A DNA stretch of 64,000 nucleotides from Lactifluus volemus (taxonomy: Eukaryota > Basidiomycota > Agaricomycetes > Russulales > Russulaceae): NCBI GenBank assembly GCA_022376515.1, contig WTXI01000013.1, forward strand, positions 744,001-808,000, read 5' to 3'. The notes under the pieces were generated by a model that made no database searches, had not been told where the DNA came from, and worked only from the letters and a program-made list of their open reading frames with translations. The position numbers and the translations under genes were made by a program. Numbering within the stretch: the stretch's first letter is position 1; the number at the start of each line of letters is the position of its first letter. Positions 59,817 to 64,000 of the stretch are shown piece after piece.

Positions 59817-61679
59817 ATGACGTCCCTTTCAGTCTGCTCGTTTCCCGAGGCTCCTAATCTCGCAGAAAGCTCTTCGAAATCCAGGCGAAATTTCTTTGGA
59901 TCACTGTTTGCCAAACGTGGTGTGCCCTTTCTGAAAGGCTTTCGACGCCTTGGAAAAGCACGCGCGAAGAACAGCGCCGTCCACCCTGTAGATGACGTGC
60001 TGTTGTCCCCGCCATCCGCTGCTCGGTTTGTTTTCTCAATCTCTAATTCTGCTCCTCATCTCACCTCTCAGAATAGCTCGCGGCCACCTATCGATCCCAA
60101 CCCTCGGCCAACTATCACGATTGGAAAGAGTGATCCCGCAACCCTCACAAAGGAGCTTAAGAAGGCTCACCGCTCATCGTACTCTTCGTGTCCTGTCGGA
60201 AACAGTGTGTATGCCGCTTCACAAAATACGTTGTCGTCAGCGGAAGGGCATGCGATCGCTCCAAATGTCGACGTTGAACAGCAGCGAAATCCTTTCCTTC
60301 GTGCGCTTGTCAATATCAAGAGTTTTTCAACCACCTCTCTCGTCGGATCCTCAGGACATAGTAGCGTGCCATCAAGGACATTGTCGCCATCTCGTCCGCG
60401 ATTCAACTCTGAGACCACTGTCACGCGTAGTTCGGCGTCGACTGCGCACAGTGGTCCCTGGACTAGCGAAGGGAAGGAGGCAGAGCCCGTGTTGCATATT
60501 GTAGACACCGCCGCTTCCGAAAGCGAGCAGGCAGGCCTCTCCTCGGACGATCCGCTCCGGGAAAGCAGCAGCGAGTCGGTCCCACAACAACCCAGGCAAA
60601 GACACGAAACCAGGGCAGCCACTGCTACTACTACCACCACGATCGACAAGCGCACGCCCTCGAACGAGTTCAGTAACAGTAACGAAACGCCCCTGCTCGT
60701 ACCGCGGTTCCTCAACGTGTACATCGCTCACATGCGTTCCGGCTCCCGACCCATACCCGTCTCATCTCCCAGTCGTCTCCCCAAACCCTCGCCTCCAACA
60801 CCCACCGCCGCGACCACGACAGCGACCTCATCCGGGCCCAATTCGCCGCGCTCTGGCACCGCCTCACTTCCCGACCGCCCCACTACGACAAGTGAAGGCG
60901 ATAACAACCCTGAAGAGCAGGAGGGTAGTAACGAGGGCAGGGGACGGTCATCGCGACCGCGCCCGTCGCAACTGCCAGTACCAGTGGTACCAGTACCCAG
61001 AACTGCGATCGCGATTGGCGTCACGGACTGTTCAGAACCCGTCGCACTTCCCGCCGTCGTCGTCGCCGACTCGACTCGATCTCACCAGACTACGATTGGC
61101 AGTAGCCCCTGTCCTTCTCAGCCCCCTTCATTCCTTCTGACGAGTCCCACCCCTACTGAACGCCACCATCCACAGCCACCGCGAGGTCGCGCTCGATCAC
61201 GGACAGTCGCCGCTTCTACGACCACTACTGCCGCTGCTGCTGCCGTCGTAGAATCAGGTCACGCTCGGTCACGGACCATCTCCGCTTCTCGTACTACTAC
61301 TACTACTACTGCTACTGCTGCTGCGACTGCTGCTGCTGCGGAATCAAGCCGCGGCGCTCGGTTACAGACAATCTCCACTTTTAGCTCCACTACTGCAGAA
61401 TCATCATCACCTCGGAAACGGACAGTCTCCGGTTCTACTACCACTGCTGCGGAATCCAGTCGCGGCACTCGATCGCGGACAACCTCTGCTGCTTCTGCTT
61501 CTACTACTGCCGGAGCTAGGAATAGGAAGAAGCCCGAGTCTTCACCGACAATCCGATCGTCGTCGTCGTCCGCTGGCCGTGGGCCCCGGCCGGCTCTAGA
61601 GTCGCCGTCCTTTGCGAACCGTGAGTTGCCGCCGTCGCGGCTTCCGGTCGTCGTCGTGACCGGTAAGCACTCGGTGTAG
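59817..61679 (+). CDS. Ser/Thr-rich low-complexity hypothetical protein
   Basis: A single uninterrupted frame of 620 codons from ATG 59817 to TAG 61679 stands out in an intron-rich genome. The first ~60 residues are basic and aromatic (SKSRRNFFGSLFAKRGVPFL then KGFRRLGKARAK). The rest is Ser/Thr/Pro/Ala/Arg-rich and disordered. The second half has a degenerate repeat of the form RSRTVSASTTTTAAAAA, coded partly by act/gct triplet runs (about 61290-61345). No enzyme domain is visible. It could be a nuclear or scaffold protein; I do not recognise it. Absence of stops over 1.86 kb with third-position C/G/T bias supports coding. Confidence 0.62.
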   Translation: MTSLSVCSFPEAPNLAESSSKSRRNFFGSLFAKRGVPFLKGFRRLGKARAKNSAVHPVDDVLLSPPSAARFVFSISNSAPHLTSQNSSRPPIDPNPRPTITIGKSDPATLTKELKKAHRSSYSSCPVGNSVYAASQNTLSSAEGHAIAPNVDVEQQRNPFLRALVNIKSFSTTSLVGSSGHSSVPSRTLSPSRPRFNSETTVTRSSASTAHSGPWTSEGKEAEPVLHIVDTAASESEQAGLSSDDPLRESSSESVPQQPRQRHETRAATATTTTTIDKRTPSNEFSNSNETPLLVPRFLNVYIAHMRSGSRPIPVSSPSRLPKPSPPTPTAATTTATSSGPNSPRSGTASLPDRPTTTSEGDNNPEEQEGSNEGRGRSSRPRPSQLPVPVVPVPRTAIAIGVTDCSEPVALPAVVVADSTRSHQTTIGSSPCPSQPPSFLLTSPTPTERHHPQPPRGRARSRTVAASTTTTAAAAAVVESGHARSRTISASRTTTTTTATAAATAAAAESSRGARLQTISTFSSTTAESSSPRKRTVSGSTTTAAESSRGTRSRTTSAASASTTAGARNRKKPESSPTIRSSSSSAGRGPRPALESPSFANRELPPSRLPVVVVTGKHSV

Positions 61680-62055
61680 GAGCTCGACGTAGATTCGGTT
61701 TATGGGCTCAGTTGCACGGTGCGGCAATGCAGGTGCAACGATGGCCTTGATGAAGAATTTGAAGCTGTGTAATACCAAGACCGCACACATGAACATACTC
61801 TCATTTATTTTTTGTTGCTGATGGCAACTCTTTAACTGTTTCGCCCCTTTTTCTTCTTTTGCTGTAAAACATAATATCTGTTTATTTGTGGGATGCTCGC
61901 CCATCAGATACCGTCACTCGCTTACTTTACTTTTAGCTCGAGAAAATCAGCTGTAACATCACCACTATATTGAGTCTGGTTGTTTTTGATGATCAATGCG
62001 GGCCTCGCTGTCTATCTCTACGCTCGCAGCCCCAATCGCTTACACCAAGGTTTGA

Positions 62056-64000
62056 TTACAAAGGCCCGTGCGCATATGCAGCACCGCTTTTCTTGAGGAG
62101 TCCCTCGACGAGTTTCATCCCTTCGAGTACTTTCTCTTCTTCCAGACGTCTTCCGACGATCTGCACGCCGACGGGCAGGCCGTGCATATCGTCGGCATCA
62201 TAACCCGTATATGCGTCTGCTTCGATCTTGTTCCGCGGTCTGAACGCCGGTGAGAGCTTATCAAGCGTGCGGTCTACACGCGTAACGGGCATGACACCCG
62301 CGGAGTAATCCAGCTGCGGAAAAAAAAAGCAATTAGAATAAATCAGACTCGCGGATCATGTCTACCCCATTAGAACGGGGGGGGGGGGGGGAATTAAACT
62401 GACAACGTTAAAGAGAAAGGTATACCCGCAAGCTTTCCACAGACGTGCGCTGTCGCCGTGTTTCATTGCAGGCAGCGCGTTGGGAACGCAGAGCACAAAG
62501 TCGAGCTCGGTCTCTTGCCAATACTCGAACCACTGCGCGCGATAGATGTTGCGTTGCCCGACGAGCGCGTACAGCGCCTGACCGTCTTTCACGTGCCAGC
62601 CCTCGACGAGCGTGGCGTAGATCGAGTCTCGCAGAATGTAACGGTGGAACCAGGCGTAGAGCTTCATGAGGATGCGCGGGATTCGGAGCCCGGACAGGCC
62701 CGCCGCGACGCCGGGATCGTTGGACTCGCACCAGCGGATGGTCGAAGATGCTGCCACAACTGGTGAAATATAAAAGGGAACAAGGTTGGCAGCGATGTTA
62801 TAGAATGGGAGGGAGGGAAGGGCTTACATGCATTGGCCATGAGCTGCGATCCGATTTGGAGAGCTCTGAACGGGCTGGGAGGGTCGCTGTCCGAGAAAAA
62901 AATGAGCACAGGAGAACAAAGGTAGGCTATCATGCTAACATGGCGATGATGTCATGTCCTTCCTCCTTTAAAAGGGAAACGACAATCTGCAGTGCGCGCT
63001 TGCATGCCGGAGAAGGCGTCACAACACCTATTTTGAAGGCTCGAGAACTTGTGTTGAAAAAAAAATTATGAAAAGAATCCCGAACCGTCGTCCCATAAAA
63101 TACCTAGCTTCATCTTCTTGGGGAGGTTGACAGTTCGCCAGGGTATAGGATCGCACTAAGGGACAATAGAGAAAAGTGGAGCTAGTAGTTCTCCAGTAAC
63201 GCTGACGTACGGAATCATCGTATAGCCAGGGCTTCATACCGACAACAGCACGCCAAAAGGTGTCCAAGTCTTCCAGGGTCCTCGTCATGGGAGAATAGAC
63301 GGGTGGTATGCCTTCTTGTCCAACCACGGAAGTTGCGTTTCCCACTTTGGGGAAACGACCGATAGAGCATTTGATGGTGTAGATGCCGCTGTAATGAGCG
63401 GGGATACGAACCGATCCTGCCACGTCTGTCCCTATGCCTAGTCTGGAGCCCCCGTACGCAAGGAGGGCAGCCTCGCCACCTGTAGACCCGCCAGCAGAGT
63501 GCTTGCTCGAGTAGGGGTTCGTCGTCCTCCCCCAGAGGTCAGAGGATGACTCGAAAGAAAGGAGAGTGATGGGAACATTTGTTTTGACGAAAGGATAAGC
63601 ACCAGCGTCGCGCAGGAGGCGGACAATCGCAGCATCTTTCTGAAAAGGGTCTAGCCAGGAAGGACTGGAGTACCCGATAGACGAGGCGAAACCAGCAACA
63701 CCGACGGTATCTTTGACACTGACAGGAATTCCCGCAAGAGGACCGGTCCTATTGCACTGCCTCGCTGCAGCCTGTGCCTTGGATATCATCACCTCTGTCA
63801 GACAATTTGTCTTGCTGTGGGCTTTCAGAGCCCTTTTGCTGTAAGCAAGCAAGACACCTTCTGGGTCCACATCTCCACTTTTGACCTTGGCTACCAATGA
63901 GGCGACGTCGTGATTGAGGATTTCCTGATCTTTAGAGGTGATAGCGGCATGATATTCAACTGGTAAGTCGTTAATTCGATCTGTGCGTTCCTTTTGTTTG
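62056..64000 (-). CDS. Amidase-signature hydrolase, 5' end beyond window
   Basis: The large exon (to about 63100) carries the amidase signature: GPLAGIPVSVKDTVGVAGF (catalytic Lys), KHSAGGSTGGEAALLAYGGS (cis-Ser) and GIGTDVAGSVRIPAHYSGIY (nucleophile Ser). The frame stays open to the window edge (DLPVEYHAAITSKDQEILNH), so the start lies outside. Following exons read VVTPSPACKRALQIVVSLLK, DPPSPFRALQIGSQLMANA and GLSGLRIPRILMKLYAWFHR. RAQWFEYWQETELDFVLCVP follows, and a last exon with LDYSAGVMPVTRVD and GLPVGVQIVGRRLEEEKVLE ends at the stop near 62056. The layout fits fungal fatty-acid-amide/acetamidase-type enzymes of about 550-600 residues. All three catalytic residues are present. The exact substrate is not inferable. 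A G14 run interrupts the intron near 62378. Confidence 0.88.

Overview
The window looks like nuclear DNA of a filamentous basidiomycete, most likely an agaricomycete. Nearly every gene is broken by short (about 45-70 nt) GT-AG introns, and the gene set is fungal: F-box/LRR, NCS1 permease, IKS kinase, glomulin/Ybp family, DUF7137. It also carries a Plavaka-type DNA transposon, a family I know from Agaricomycetes. A Rhizoctonia/Ceratobasidium-like species is my guess from remembered protein similarity; it is not shown by the sequence.

Left part (0.7-13.6 kb): a phosphotransferase-fold (APH) kinase with a probable frameshift in a G run, an F-box/LRR protein, and the small TFIIA subunit with a GC-AG intron. 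TFIIA is divergent from an NFX1/FAP1-type zinc-finger protein. Two intron-bearing tRNA-Tyr-like genes with an AUA anticodon follow, then a truncated STAND/NLR-like N-terminal remnant and a decayed sulfite-reductase C-terminal fragment.

Mobile block (14.9-22.6 kb): a complete-looking 7.7-kb Plavaka element. It has 29-bp imperfect terminal inverted repeats, a multi-exon transposase on the minus strand, a divergent accessory gene on the plus strand, and a cluster of degenerate repeats between them. An intact purine-cytosine permease gene follows (23.2-25.4 kb). A gene-poor, repeat-rich stretch (25.5-31 kb) contains an ~850-bp inverted-repeat element and a perfect 37-bp hairpin.

Middle (31-41 kb): a gene for a protein with five evenly spaced C-x4-C-x12-C-x2-[C/H] modules, which I do not recognise; a multi-pass membrane protein; a glomulin/Ybp-family gene; and a DUF4139 gene.

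Right-middle (41-55 kb): this is a graveyard. It holds pseudogene copies of NMD3 and SEC23, the latter with a 340-bp inversion abutting a perfect 62-bp hairpin. It also holds a second, broken copy of a ~2.8-kb segment carrying DUF4139. The 2H-phosphoesterase gene beside it is whole in one copy and truncated in the other.

Right end (55-64 kb): an IKS-type kinase divergent from a DUF7137 protein, a Ser/Thr-rich single-exon protein, and an amidase that runs off the window. Exon boundaries were read by eye from splice consensus and protein similarity held in memory. No alignment was run, so ends are approximate unless stated.
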